From Macrostomum hystrix (Eukaryota > Platyhelminthes > Macrostomidae): a DNA stretch of 64,000 nt. The DNA lies in contig CATNEN010000029.1 of assembly GCA_950097015.1 (NCBI GenBank), positions 1,488,001-1,552,000 on the forward strand, in the 5' to 3' direction. Both the position numbers and the translations under genes were made by a program. Below the pieces are notes generated by a model. That model saw nothing but the letters and a program-made list of their open reading frames with translations. It had not been told where the DNA came from and searched no databases. Shown here in pieces: positions 37,346 through 49,854 of the stretch (position 1 is the stretch's first letter; each line of letters starts with the position of its first letter).

Positions 37346-38516
37346 TCTCTGGGGGAGTTTTGGTGATTGAGTAGGGATTGATGTAAATAGCGCTGTGAGT
37401 GTGTTCGAAGATCCACAAGCCATCCGTTATTTCTCTATGATTTGCATTGACTCAAAGTCTGTAGAATGATTGTCAGCTGGTAAATGAAAGGTAAAGTATC
37501 TCTCCCGTTTCCCCTATTCATAAACCGAGTCCAGCAATGGACTATAGCTAACAATGGACAGGCAAATGAGCAATGAGGAAGTTCGCTTCTCGTGAAAGTA
37601 TGATCGAGTTTTAGTTTGCACGCCAATTTGTTATTCGTTTATTAGTCCGGGGGAAAATGCAACCGAAAAATGGCGACCCCCGTTAAACCCGTTGGGGCCA
37701 GAATTGCTTTGAGCTTGAGATGAGAGGGGGTGGGAGAGCAGGGCAGAAAATGTGAGCTAGTTTGAGAGTATAGACTAACGGGTTTCTCCAGTGCAGCGCA
37801 GGGGCGAGAGGCCACCTGTTAACCCCAGAAGTGGCACTTGTCCTTCCCCCCCCAGTCCCTAATAGTGACGCGAAGGAAAAAATCATGGGAATTGAGTTTG
37901 CTGCCACCAGGGCAAGAGTGGGGGAGCTGAAAATTCAATTCCTCCAACTGCTCAGCCGCTGCCGAAATCTCCTGCTGTCCCAACAGCGGGAAGTCTCCGT
38001 GTTATTTTTTTCCCCTGCAGTTTGGAGCCCGCGCTTTTGGCTCCCGTCTCGAGTCGTCAATCGGGAACTAGTCCCCCCGGGCCCCTCGAGGATAATGAAG
38101 TTACGCCGGTGTGGGAATTTCAGAAGCTGCGGTCTTGTCAACCCGAACTCAACAGCGGAGCTTCTCAGCTAGAGTGGGGAGAGATCTCAAAGAGAGAAGT
38201 TTTTTTTAGATTCAAATTTGACAGAGAGTTGGTAGCGGCACGTGCGGCGGCGACTCTCCACTGCGAGTTGGGCCTTTTTTTAAAGCCGATGCTGCTTCGA
38301 CAAGTTGCTCATTGATTATTGTCTTGCGTCTCATCGATTGTAACGGAGGCTGAAAAATTCCGCATAATTGTTAAGCAAACTGATTTCATAGAATCTAGAG
38401 TTCCATTGGCACGCGAACTTATTAAATTTGTGGGGGTGAAAAAATAGTCCGAAATTCGACAGCCGGAGACAGATGACAGAAAAGAAACGAGACTCTAAGA
38501 AAAAACACATCGGAGA
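37346..38516. other. Noncoding spacer
   Basis: Moderately GC-rich between 37.7 and 38.2 kb, with overlapping open frames on both strands but no domain, splice logic or codon signal I can support. Confidence 0.4.
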
Positions 38517-39190
38517 AATGGGCAGGGGACAGATGGGATGGGGAGAGATGAGACAGGAGAGAGATGAGACAGGAGAGAGATGAGACAGGGGAGAGATGAG
38601 ACAGGAGAGAGATGAGACAGGGGAGAGATGAGACAGGAGAGAGATGAGACAGGGGAGAGATGAGACAGGAGAGATATGAGACAGGAGAGAGATGAGACAG
38701 GGGAGAGATGAGACAGGAGAGAGATGAGACAGGGGAGAGATGAGACAGGAGAGAGATGAGACAGGGGAGAGATGAGACAGGAGAGAGATGAGACAGGGGA
38801 GAGATGAGACAGGAGAGAGATGAGACAGGAGAGAGATGAGACGGGAGAGATGAGACAGGGGAGAGATGAGACAGGGAAGAGATGAGACAAGGGAGAGATG
38901 AGACAGGGGAGAGATGAGACAGGGGAGAGATGAGACAGGGGAGAGATCAGACAGGGGAGAGATGAGACGGGAGAGATCAGACAGGAGAGAGATGAGACGG
39001 GAGAGATGAGACAGGGGAGAGATGAGACAGGGGAGAGATGAGACAGGGGAGAGATGAGACAGGGGAGAGATGAGACACGGGAGAGATGAGACAGGAGAGA
39101 GATGAGACAGGAAGATAGGAGACAGGTGAGAAATGAGACCGGGGTGTGTTGATACTGGGAAGAGAAGAGACAGAGGTGAGATGAGATGGG
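38517..39190. repeat. Minisatellite, 15/16-nt units, purine-rich
   Basis: About 42 copies of GAGAGATGAGACAGGG or the shorter GAGAGATGAGACAGGA/GAGACGG forms. The left part alternates two unit types fairly regularly (GGGG then GGAG), implying a two-unit higher-order repeat. Minus-strand Ser/Leu/Pro open frames of up to 294 codons are artefacts. Confidence 0.93.
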
Positions 39191-39799
39191 ATAAGTTGAG
39201 ATGAGTTGGGAACATTGCAAGACAGAATATGATATTGTTGCAACCCTAATAATAGTACGGAATGCATTTGTTGGAATAACTATTTTTAAGTCTAAAAAGG
39301 TCTTTGTTGAGTAAAAGATGACTAATTCTTCTTGCAATTAGACGTCTCCAAATGAAATCAACTCGCTCTTAGTTTCAATAGTCGGGCATGGAAGCTCAGC
39401 GGACCCCGGACATTGAGTCGTTCATCCTTCAACAATAGGCCCTTCAAAAAAATAGAGCTGCTTATTAAAAAAAAATAATTCTGAACAATGATCTAGACGA
39501 TTGCTAGAAGTTCTTGAAACTGGCGGCGCGCGTGCCAATCACCGAATGCCTCCGAGTGGCGCCTCCCGCCCATTCAGACCGGCCTCTTTATCCCGAATTC
39601 GAACTTTTGAATTGCACCAGGTTCTGTCTGGCTAATGACCCATTCTCCAAAATCTCCAAATGGATTTTTTCAACCGGGCCGGGAATTTTTCATTCTCGTT
39701 ATTCTACTTTTGGCTCCTGGCCAGCTTCTAATACCAGTTCAAGATATCGGATCCTGAAGCAAACTTATTGCAGAAGGAGTACTAGTGAAAGCTGTAAGC
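39191..39799. other. Noncoding spacer
   Basis: No gene or repeat recognised. Confidence 0.45.
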
Positions 39800-40090
39800 A
39801 TGGGAAGTTGTGAGCTTGTGAAGTTGTGAGCTTGTGAAGTTGTGAGCTTGTGAAGTTGTGAGCTTGTGAAGTTGTGAGCTTGTGAAGTTGTGAGCTTGTG
39901 AAGTTGTGAGCTTGTGAAGTTGTGAGCTTGTGAAGTTGTGAGCTTGTGAAGTTGTGAGCTTGTGAAGTTGTGAGCTTGTGAAGTTGTGAGCTTGTGAAGT
40001 TGTGAGCTTGTGAAGTTGTGAGCTTGTGAAGTTGTGAGCTTGTGAAATTGTGAGCTTGTGAAGTTGTGAGCTTGTGAAGTTGTGAACCTT
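39800..40090. repeat. Minisatellite, 16-nt unit, nearly uniform
   Basis: About 18 copies of GTGAGCTTGTGAAGTT with almost no divergence (one GAAATT variant), which suggests recent expansion or homogenisation. Similar text stands at the first 85 bases of the window, just upstream of the mariner remnant. Confidence 0.95.
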
Positions 40091-40907
40091 CTAATTGCCA
40101 TTATTGTGTTTTACTGTACATTGCACATACACTGTTGCATTGACAAAGAGACTAAGACAAAGACTACTGTGTGATCTAATGTTATGTCTATCTAAAATAG
40201 TTTATTTCAGGTGTCTCATTTTCTGAAAGATATAATTAACGCATTGAAATGTTAAAATTCAACGGTGCAAACAAAGATTTCTGTTTTCGAGTGGGGTCCG
40301 GCATGTAAAATGGGATGCAGATTGGAGTCTAAATGCGATCAGGGATAAAAAAAACTGAATGCAAATGCACGATGTCACTGTTTACACCTGACTTAAAAAA
40401 TTCCCTATATATATATATAATGGGCGAATAGCCAGTAGCTTACGACCAATGATCGCGATTTTTCCCACGGGATTTCATGCGCTAATCTCGCCTAAATGTA
40501 AATAGTCATATTATTATTAGATATAAAACTACATTACTGAGTAAAAGCTGGACAACGCTGAAAGGTTTTTACTGAATAAGTCAGGGGGTATATTGTATAT
40601 CACATTATAGATGGACAACTGATATATGCCCAGCTGTAGGAACGGTAACCCGACCGAACGAAGGCACTTGACTGTCGGACAGCGAGATCAGGTCGAATTT
40701 TCTGAAGAGCCTTTCTGCCAGAATGTTTTTCCCTCGAATTCTTTTTCGACTGCTTCGGCCAAAAGAGTAGGACAGAAATAAAATGTTTTCTACTGAAGTG
40801 CGGGTTCTAAAAGCTTGCACAATAATGCATGAAATCTGACTGGAACACACCTGTTCAACCTGTTCTAGATGTGCTTGATCGAAAAAATTCTGAAGCTTAC
40901 GAAAATT
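40091..40907. other. Noncoding spacer
   Basis: Contains a short (TA)n run near 40404-40420. No gene recognised. Confidence 0.45.
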
Positions 40908-43200
40908 AAAACACTTATTGAAGAATCATATCACAAACATCTGCTAATAGAAGAATCATCACTCAAACACATGCTCATAGACGAATCATCACTCAAACAT
41001 CTGCTCATAGACGAATCATCACTCAAACATCTGCTCATAGACGAATCATCACTCAAACACATGCTCATAGACGAATCATCACTCAAACATCTGCTCATAG
41101 ACGAATCATCACTCAAACATCTGCTCATAGACGAATCATCACTCAAACATCTGCTCATAGACGAATCATCACTCAAACATCTGCTCATAGATAAGTCATC
41201 ACTCAAACATCTGCTCATAGACGAATCATCACTCAAACATCTGCTCATAGACGAATCATCACTCAAACATCTGCTCATATACGAATCATCACTCAAACAC
41301 ATGCTCATAGACGAATCATCACTCAAACATCTGCTCATAGACGAATCATCACTCAAACATCTGCTCATAGACGAATCATCACTCAAACATCTGCTCATAG
41401 ACGAATCATCACTCAAACATCTGCTCATAGATAAGTCATCACTCAAACATCTGCTCATAGACGAATCATCACTCAAACATCTGCTCATAGACGAGTCATC
41501 ACTCAAACATCTGCTCATAGACGAATCATCACTCAAACATCTGCTCATAGACGAATCATCACTCAAACATCTGCTCATAGATGAGTCATCACTCAAACAT
41601 CTGCTCATATACGAATCATCACTCAAACATCTGCTCATAGATAAGTCATCACTCAAACATCTGCTCATAGACGAGTCATCACTCAAACATCTGCTCATAG
41701 ACGAATCATCACTCAAACATCTGCTCATAGACGAATCATCACTCAAACATCTGCTCATAGATGAGTCATCACTCAAACATCTGCTCATAGACGAATCATC
41801 ACTCAAACATCTGCTCATATACGAATCATCACTCAAACATCTGCTCATAGATAAGTCATCACTCAAACATCTGCTCATAGACGAATCATCACTCAAACAT
41901 CTGCTCATAGATAAGTCATCACTCAAACATCTGCTCATAGACGAATCATCACTCAAACATCTGCTCATATACGAATCATCACTCAAACACATGCTCATAG
42001 ACGAATCATCACTCAAACATCTGCTCATAGACGAATCATCACTCAAACATCTGCTCATAGACGAATCATCACTCAAACATCTGCTCATAGACGAATCATC
42101 ACTCAAACATCTGCTCATAGACGAATCATCACTCAAACATCTGCTCATAGACGAATCATCACTCAAACACATGCTCATAGACGAATCATCACTCAAACAT
42201 CTGCTCATAGACGAATCATCACTCAAACATCTGCTCATAGACGAATCATCACTCAAACATCTGCTCATAGACGAATCATCACTCAAAGACCTGCTCATAG
42301 ACGAATCATCACTCAAACATCTGCTCATAGACGAATCATCACTCAAACATCTGCTCATAGACGAATCATCACTCAAACATCTGCTCATAGACGAATCATC
42401 ACTCAAACATCTGCTCATAGACGAATCATCACTCAAACATCTGCTCATAGACGAATCATCACTCAAACATCTGCTCATAGACGAATCATCACTCAAACAT
42501 CTGCTCATAGACGAATCATCACTCAAACATCTGCTCATAGACGAATCATCACTCAAACACCTGCTCATAGAAGAATCATCACTCAAACACCTGCTCATAG
42601 AAGAATCATCACTGAAACACATGCTCATAGACGAATCATCACTCAAACATCTGCTCATAGACGAATCATCACTCAAACATCTGCTCATATACGAATCATC
42701 ACTCAAACATCTGCTCATAGAAGAATCATCACTCAAACATCTGCTCATAGAAGAATCATCACTCAAACATCTGCTCATAGACGAATCATCACTCAAACAT
42801 CTGCTCATAGACGAATCATCACTCAAACATCTGCTCATAGACGAATCATCACTCAAACATCTGCTCATAGACGAATCATCACTCAAACACCTGCTCATAG
42901 AAGAATCATCACTGAAACACATGCTCATAGACGAATCATCACTCAAACATCTGCTCATATACGAATCATCACTCAAACATCTGCTCATAGAAGAATCATC
43001 ACTCAAACACCTGCTCATAGAAGAATCATCACTGAAACACATGCTCATAGACGAATCATCACTCAAACATCTGCTCATATACGAATCATCACTCAAACAT
43101 CTGCTCATAGACGAATCATCACTCAAAGACCTGCTCATAGACGAATCATCACTCAAACACCTGCTCATAGACGAATCATCACTCAAACACCTGCTCATAG
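40908..43200. repeat. Minisatellite, 30-nt unit, open on both strands
   Basis: About 75 copies in strict 30-nt register: CATCTGCTCATAGACG, then AATCATCACTCAAA. The unit lacks stops, giving a 787-codon plus frame (LLIDESSLKH repeated) and a 755-codon minus frame (MSRCLSDDSS repeated). Variants (GACGAG, GATAAG, GAAGAA, TACGAA, CACATG) include non-synonymous changes in both readings, with no sign that either is protected. A weakly coding repeat protein cannot be excluded without RNA data. Confidence 0.93.
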
Positions 43201-43635
43201 AAGAATCATCAGTCCAACCCTTCTGCTCATAGAAGAATCATCAGTAAACCCTTCTGCTCATATGCTCATTGAAGAATCATCAGTGCAACCCTTCTGCTCA
43301 TAGTAGAATCATCAGTAAAACCCTTCTGCTCATAGTAGAATCATCAGTAAAACCCTTCTGCTCATAGTAGAATCATCAGTAAAACCCTTCTGCTCATAGA
43401 AGAATAATCAGTAAAACCCTTCTGCTCATTGAAGAATCATCAGTAAAACCCTTCTGCTCATAAAAGAATCATCAGTAAAACCCTTCTGCTCATACGAGCA
43501 TAGAAGAATCATCAGTAAAACCCTTCTGCTCATACGAGCATAGAAGAATCATCAGTAAAACCCTTCTGCTCATACGAGCATAGAAGAATCATCAGTAAAA
43601 CCCTTCTGCTCATAGAAGAATCATCAGTCCAACCC
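43201..43635. repeat. Diverged flank of the 30-nt array, unit about 32 nt
   Basis: Copies of CAGTAAAACCCTTCTGCTCA plus TAGAAGAATCAT, related to the preceding array but with CCCTTC inserted and variable linkers such as TACGAGCATAGAAG. The frame is broken here. Confidence 0.85.
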
Positions 43636-44124
43636 TAGACTACCGGCTAGAAAGGGATTGCCCGAGAAAAAAATTACCTGGATTCGTTTAAAACTGAGCT
43701 CATACTAGACATACTAGATGCTACCTTTAATAGATTTAGTTAAATTTAGTGACCTTAATCTCAATAATTACTCAATATTTGCCTGTGAGTGTAGGTCTTT
43801 GTTGCCAGGCGCACCTTGATAAGCTCCTGAAACAATAAAGGAGTGGACATAAGGGATTGAATTCCACCTGATAATAGCTTCGGATTTTCATTCTCTCCCG
43901 GCGACTAACCTGGCTGACAAGCAGGTAGAGTTTTGCTCACGCAATTGATACGGTCGATATTGACAGACTGGCTAAGTGATAAGACTTTATTTTCGCTAGA
44001 AGACAACTTTTATCTAACTTACTAGACACACGGTAAAATTTATCGTGTGACGAATAGATTTCAATTCTCAGCACAACTAGATCGATTTGCAATTAAAAAA
44101 TTTCCTGTACAGAAAAATGGGGAG
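43636..44124. other. Noncoding spacer
   Basis: No feature recognised between the two arrays. Confidence 0.45.
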
Positions 44125-44890
44125 ATTCTGATGAAATCACGAGAAAGATTCTGATGGAAACTCAAGAAAGATTCTGATAAAAACTCGAGAGGAAGATTCT
44201 GATGGAATCACGAGTGGAAGATTCTGATTAAATCTTGAGAGGAAGATTCTGATGGAAGCTTGAGAGGAAGATTCTGACGAAATCTTGAGAAGAAGATTCT
44301 GATGGAATCACGAGTGGAAGATTCTGATTAAATCTTGAGAGGAAGATTCTGATGGAAGCTTGAGAGGAAGATTCTGATGGAATCTTGAGATGAAGATTCT
44401 GATGGAATCTTGAGAGGAAGATTCTGATGGAATCACGAGAAAGATTCTGATGGAAACTCGAGAAAGATTCTGATGGAAACTCGAGAAAGATTCTGATGGA
44501 ATCACGAGAAAGATTCTGATGGAAACTCGAGAAAGATTCTGATGGAAACTCGAGAAAGATTCTGATGGAATCACGAGAAAGATTTTGATGCAATCACGAG
44601 AAGGATTCTGATGGAATCTTGAGAAAGATTCTGATTGAATCACGAGAAAGATTCTGATGAAATCTTGAGAGGAAGATTCTGATGGAAGCTTGAGAGGAAG
44701 ATTCTGATGGAATCACGAGAAAGATTCGGATGGAATCACGAGAGGAAGATTCTGATTAAATCTTGAGAGGAAGATTCTGATGGAATCACGAGAAAGATTC
44801 TGATGCAATCACGAGAAGGATTATGATGGAATCACGTGAAAGATTCTGATGGAATCACGAGAAAGATTCTGATGCAATCACGAGAAATTC
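44125..44890. repeat. Minisatellite, 23/25-nt units
   Basis: About 32 copies built from GATTCTGATGGAATCACGAG plus AAA (23 nt) or GATTCTGATGGAATCTTGAG plus AGGAA (25 nt). It ends directly on a SINE head fragment. Confidence 0.92.
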
Positions 44891-44935
44891 GTGAGTCCGA
44901 CTTTCTAACCATTAGGCTTCAACCTCTGTATCAAT
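44888..44935 (-). mobile_element. SINE family A head fragment at array edge
   Basis: Minus strand reads TACAGAGGTTGAAGCCTAAT, GGTTAGAAAGTCGGACTCACG, matching the 5' head of family A. The rest of the element would lie where the 23/25-nt array now sits. Confidence 0.65.
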
Positions 44936-47112
44936 GAGGCCATCATCAAGAGATAAAGAGATTTGAGCATGCAGACTTCAAAAGTGCAAAAAGCTTGCCA
45001 AACCCAGGCGGCCTACACCTGTCACAAACTGTCAAAAGAACCGGAAGTCGCCATATTATGAAAGGCGATCAAAATGAAGGCAGGGAATGTCGCTAAGCGT
45101 TGGCAAAATGTGGCGGAGCATAGTCTCAAACGTGGTGCACGATCTACCCTACCTTTTACCTGCCGACTCATTCAGCAGCGCGAGTAACCCTTTATCGCGC
45201 ATTCCCCCGTACCAGCATTCAGTGCTGACGGATTTGGCGTGTGACGGAAACTACCGGCTTCCCATCTCATTCTCTATCCCACCTCTCTCTTCTGAAAGCT
45301 TCGGATTTTTATCCCTCACTTGGCATTGGCACCTGATCCTCACCTATGACCCCCTGGTCATACCGCAGAAAAAATTTGGGATATTATTATAATCCCTGAG
45401 TGAGTTGTGGAGAGAAGGGGCCATACGGCTTTTCCGTAGTTTGCAGTTTTTTGTCGGGTAGGGGAGGTGGGGTGGGTGGGTTGCTGTCACCATCTCGGAG
45501 ATGAGGAACTGGAGAGAGAAGGCACGGAGGCCCTCGGTCGCATAGTGCAGAAGCAGCCATTTTTTTCTGGTGTCTGACGGCTGCAGGATGGAGGTGAAAA
45601 AATCTGGGACTGCCGCCAGTGCGCGGCTCTGAGGCACGGCGCGTTGGCTTGATCGTTTGACGCCACGAAGGCGCCACATTGTCAGTCGCCTGTCTGTGGG
45701 AGATTGAATGATTTATGACTGAGCAGCGAGCCTGAGCTGAAGGCCAGCCGTAGGACAGAGAATGGGGGAGGGCAGGCTGAGCAAAAAAAAGTGGCTGTCA
45801 GTCAGATGTGTTTGCCAAGCCTCCTCAAGCCGCTCTGATTGCAGTCTGATTGCACTTTCCATGCCAATATATAGCGGCTTGGTGTGAACAGTTTAATAAT
45901 CGAGCTGTAGCGACTGGCTTAAAAAATGCAATTTTGCTTTTCGGGTCCGGAAGCAGACACGGGCTGAGCGTGATTTGATAATGAAGGCAGAGAGTCAGCT
46001 GAACGGGACTGGTTGAGCAGCTTTGTGTGTTCTCACTGCTAGTGATTCACAGTTCAAAATGTCACGGCTTTTACTGAGAATGAGAATGAGTGCTAGAAAG
46101 AAAAATAGGAGCGAGGATAGATAATAGAAGAGGAAGAAGAGAGAAGAGACAGGGAAGGGAGGGCAGAAGGAAATGAAGGGATGGAGAAATTAAATATTGT
46201 ATATCATAGACAATGCTAAGAAGATAATTTAAACGATAGAAGTTATGGAGAGAAAAAGAAAACAGGTTGGAAAGCAGATAAAAAGAGAATGAACATGAAT
46301 CGCATACTTCATTTTAGCGTTCAGTGAGAAGAGAGAGGAAAGGGGATGTAAGAGGAGAAAGTAGAGAAATCGCTTGCCTTGAAGAACTGCCAACTCAAAT
46401 TGCATATTGTCCCCCGAGCAAATTGAGCTCAGTCTTCACAATGTGACATGTCTGGCTGCTGCAGCTGGCAGTGGAACCTGAAGCGGTCATAAATCATGGC
46501 TAATCTAGACCATGTTTTTCCTAGCACCAGCTGTCTGAAAGTGACAAGTAGGCCTATCCGAGCTCTCAAACACAGCAGAACAGCTGACAGGAGGCACTGA
46601 CACCGGAAGCTTGCCTGTCCAATGCCAAGGACAATTTATTTTTCTCATAACAAGGGTGTCTCCCACTTACACACAAGTCACAGTCCCGATTTGACAGACA
46701 ATTACTATACCGAGCTGTGGATAACCTCTTGGCGTTCTCCTATTGGCTGTGAGACTAGACCAGCTGCCATTCGTCAATTGGGCCTCTCACACAGCGCACG
46801 CTTCCCCCACCTTGGTACCCATCAAAGACGAGCCATTTAGAAAGTTGAAGAATATAGTGTGGGGGATAGAGGGGTGGGCAGTGAGAGAAACGGCAAACAA
46901 GACCCTCCACCCCGCTCCCACATAAAACTGCCCCCTCTCCGTGTTGGAGCCACCCGAAACCCGCTTATAGAGGGAGCTGTCAATTCTCGCTGACAGGTCT
47001 TTTGACGCTTCATTTTGATTGATTGCCTTCTCTGCCCGGGACTAATTCAGACTGCAGGTAAGCACCAAGGCGACAAGCAGGCTGATAATCTCTATTACCA
47101 AGGTGAGACAAG
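44936..47112. other. Upstream region of Frizzled
   Basis: Likely contains the Frizzled promoter and 5' UTR. An inverted CCAAT (ATTGG) lies at 46742-46746 and paired TGACAG motifs in opposite orientation at about 46977-46996. A donor-like CAG|GTAAGC occurs at about 47058, 50 nt before the ATG, so a 5' UTR intron or alternative leader is possible. No coding gene recognised. Confidence 0.4.
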
Positions 47113-49194
47113 ATGTCGCAGAGACTGCTGTCACTCCTCCTGCTGCTGACAATTCTGCTGCCTTGGCGCGGCGCCGCGGTCGGCATCGATTTTACACTGC
47201 ACCGCTGCGAGCCCATCGCTATCGAGGTCTGCCAGAACATCGGCTATAACGCCACCACCAAGACGCAGAATCTGGCAGGCCAGGCCGACCAGAGAGACGC
47301 CGAGCTGTTGTTGAACTCATTCGCGCCGCTCATCCAGTACAAGTGCTCAGCGAACCTGCGCTTCTTCCTTTGCTCAATCCTCACTCCGATGTGCGACCCG
47401 AAATGGCCGAAGCCGATCGGGCCCTGCCGGCCGCTGTGCCAGCAGGTGCACCGGCGCTGCTACCCGGTGCTGCGCGAGTTTGGCTTCGAGTGGCCCGCCT
47501 TCCTCAACTGCAGCCGCTTCCCGTTGAGCAACGCTCGCGGCGATGACATGTGCATGGCTGGCAGCCCTGAGGTCGACTCCGATGCCGACGGGCCTCCTGA
47601 TGAGAACGCCAGCCGGCCAGGCATCGGCGGAAGCAGCCGTGGCGGCAGCGGAGCAGGAGGCGGCAGTCAGGTTGGCGATTCGGCCGAATGGCAGCGCAAG
47701 CTGGAGAACTGGTTGCACACGGTCCGCACCCAGTCGTTCGGGCCCGACTGCGCCCACATGCGCAACCGGGAGCAGTATGTCTACATTAACCAGACGGCCG
47801 ACTGTCTGCTGCGCTGCGGCGCGCACGACCTCTTCACGCAGGACGACAAGCGCCTGGCAGACGCATGGGCCGCCGTCCTGGCCACTCTGTGCGCCTTGAG
47901 CTCACTGCTCACAATCGCCACCTTCCTCATCGATCGGTCGCGCTTTAAATACCCGGTGCGGCCCGTGCTGTTCATGGCCCTGTGCTACCTGTGCTACTCG
48001 CTGTCCTATTTCGTGCGCTTGGCAGCCGGACGGGAGGCCGCCTCGTGCGACCGCGACCAGCTGACCGGCAGCTCCGTTCTGATCCGGCACGGCCTGGACA
48101 ATACCAACTGCGCCGTGGTGTTCCTGCTGCAGTACTTCTTCAGCACCGCCGCCTCCACCTGGTACGTGATGCTAGTGTTCACCTGGCTGCTCCAGGCCGG
48201 CTGGAAGTGGAGCCCAGAAGCTGTGGCCCGCAAGTCCTGCTATTTCCACCTGCCAGCCTGGGTGGTGCCCGTCTGTCTGACAGTCTGCGTCCTTATCGTG
48301 CGCAAAGTTGAAGCCGACGAACTATTCGGCATGTGCAACGTCGGCAATCAGAACTCCTACACTCTACTAAGCTTCGTCATCGTGCCGAATGTCGTCTTCT
48401 TGGCTCTGGAGATCGTGTTCCTATTGGCCGGCTTCGTTGCCATGGCGCGCGTCCGGCGTCACGTGAAGTCTGACGGCCAGAAGACAAACAAGTTCGACGT
48501 CCTGATGGGCAAAATCGGCCTATTCTCCGCCCTGTACGTTGTGCCCAACGCTTGCATCACGGCGTTTAACGTTTACGACTACACCAGCCGAGACCTGTGG
48601 CACATTCCTGGCAGCCCCTACCAACCCAGCCTGGCCATCTTCCTCATCAAGGTGTTCGCCTCCCTGGTCATCGGCGTCACCACCATCCTGTGGATCTGGA
48701 GCGCCAAGACTCTGCAGGCCTGGCGCCGCTTTCTGGCTCCCTGGTCGGCGGCGGCGGCGGCCCAGAGGCGAGCCGAGCGAGGCTCCGGCAGTGTCAGCGG
48801 CCAGTATCCGAAGCTGCAGTACCAGGCGGCGGGACAGGTGGACTCCATCCAGCACAGACCAATGCAGCACCAGCACCAATTGTCTGCCCTTCACCATCAA
48901 CATCAGCAGCAGCAGCAACTACCGATGCACCAGCAGCCGCAGCAGACTTCGCTGATGATGCAGCACGTCCAGCAGATGCCGATGCAGCATCACAACACCG
49001 GTGGCAACAGGCAGCAACAGCAGCAGCCTCAGCCGCCATCTTCGTTAGCTAGCAGCTCTTCGCCAGGATGGGTGGGTGGCGTCGTTAGCAACGCTAAGCA
49101 GCCCATGGTGACGGCGCACTTTGCCGGCGAAAACAAAGTGAAAACTTTTCCCAAGCAGCAGCAGAGAGACCTGCCAGAGTCCACCTTCCTCTAG
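47113..49194 (+). CDS. FZD4: Frizzled-4-type Wnt receptor, single exon
   Basis: A seven-pass receptor that binds Wnt through an extracellular cysteine-rich domain and signals through Dishevelled. One open frame of 693 residues. The signal peptide is about 1-22. The CRD spans about 30-148 with all ten cysteines (32, 40, 78, 87, 94, 105, 109, 116, 133, 147), most like Frizzled-4 (LIQYKCSANLRFFLCSI, REFGFEWP, LNCSRFP). A Gly/Ser/Asp-rich linker follows at 150-190. Seven membrane spans begin near 252, 284, 333, 377, 416, 463 and 506. KTLQAW (532-537) is the conserved KTxxxW Dishevelled-binding motif. The long tail has an Ala run and Gln/His-rich tracts (about 575-650) and ends STFL, a class I PDZ ligand. 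N-glycosylation sites are at Asn46, 132, 165 and 226. Other frames that look open inside it are shadows. Confidence 0.96.
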   Translation: MSQRLLSLLLLLTILLPWRGAAVGIDFTLHRCEPIAIEVCQNIGYNATTKTQNLAGQADQRDAELLLNSFAPLIQYKCSANLRFFLCSILTPMCDPKWPKPIGPCRPLCQQVHRRCYPVLREFGFEWPAFLNCSRFPLSNARGDDMCMAGSPEVDSDADGPPDENASRPGIGGSSRGGSGAGGGSQVGDSAEWQRKLENWLHTVRTQSFGPDCAHMRNREQYVYINQTADCLLRCGAHDLFTQDDKRLADAWAAVLATLCALSSLLTIATFLIDRSRFKYPVRPVLFMALCYLCYSLSYFVRLAAGREAASCDRDQLTGSSVLIRHGLDNTNCAVVFLLQYFFSTAASTWYVMLVFTWLLQAGWKWSPEAVARKSCYFHLPAWVVPVCLTVCVLIVRKVEADELFGMCNVGNQNSYTLLSFVIVPNVVFLALEIVFLLAGFVAMARVRRHVKSDGQKTNKFDVLMGKIGLFSALYVVPNACITAFNVYDYTSRDLWHIPGSPYQPSLAIFLIKVFASLVIGVTTILWIWSAKTLQAWRRFLAPWSAAAAAQRRAERGSGSVSGQYPKLQYQAAGQVDSIQHRPMQHQHQLSALHHQHQQQQQLPMHQQPQQTSLMMQHVQQMPMQHHNTGGNRQQQQQPQPPSSLASSSSPGWVGGVVSNAKQPMVTAHFAGENKVKTFPKQQQRDLPESTFL

Positions 49195-49662
49195 GAGACC
49201 GGTGAGTTGCGATTGAAAGACACTTCACTCAATTATCAATAACGTCTGATCTCTTTGAGCAAACGCAAATTGAAAAGAAAATCTAGCCCGAGATTATAAT
49301 ATCGAGTTCCAACGCATCGCTTCCCCGATAATAGATAGGTACAAATTAAGGTGTGATTCTCAGGTGCTAGCGCAGGTTGTTGGCAACACTCCTCGGGTTT
49401 CCCTTGTATGCAGGTCTGTAGTACTCTGGCTGGCTGTGTGTACACATGCGCTCTAGCTTATGTAACACAAGACCGTGTCCCAATGGAGTCCTGCAGAACA
49501 AGCGTGGAAGACAAACACTCACAAACGCAAACAGACCAGTTCTCACCCTAGAGTTCACACCAGCATAGTGTTTTCCTGAGCCTTTTTTGCACTAGCGAAA
49601 TTTTAAGCGCCGGTTTTAGACAGAATTTATTTTTTTTGTCCGCACAATTTCTTGCCGATAAA

Positions 49663-49668
49663 AATAAA
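49663..49668 (+). terminator. Candidate polyadenylation signal of Frizzled
   Basis: AATAAA about 470 bp after the Frizzled stop in AT-rich text, ahead of the SINE at 49.86 kb. No cleavage site can be read. Confidence 0.35.
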
Positions 49669-49854
49669 TAGCGCGGTTAGATAAGAGAGGAATGAAACGA
49701 AAGCAGTAAACATGTCACTCATCTGTAGTGCTGTCAAGATCTCAGACTGACTCTTTTGTGACGCTAGTAAAAATATTCCTTAAGACAGATAGAAATGACC
49801 TATAAACCAATATCTAAATAACTAAATAACTTGCTCATAATAATAATAATAATT

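Noticed and set aside
40908-43200. CRISPR-like regular array
   Set aside because: Units are continuous tandem copies with no unique spacers, and the DNA is animal.
40869-43232. 787-codon plus and 755-codon minus repeat proteins
   Set aside because: Both strands are open at once over a 30-nt tandem repeat. Kept as a finding, not called as genes, because changes between units show no codon bias.
45344-45679. 111-codon minus-strand open frame upstream of Frizzled
   Set aside because: No recognisable domain and several overlapping frames of similar length; could be 5' regulatory DNA.
47343-49052. Open frames on both strands inside Frizzled
   Set aside because: GC-rich shadows of the true frame; none has domain content.
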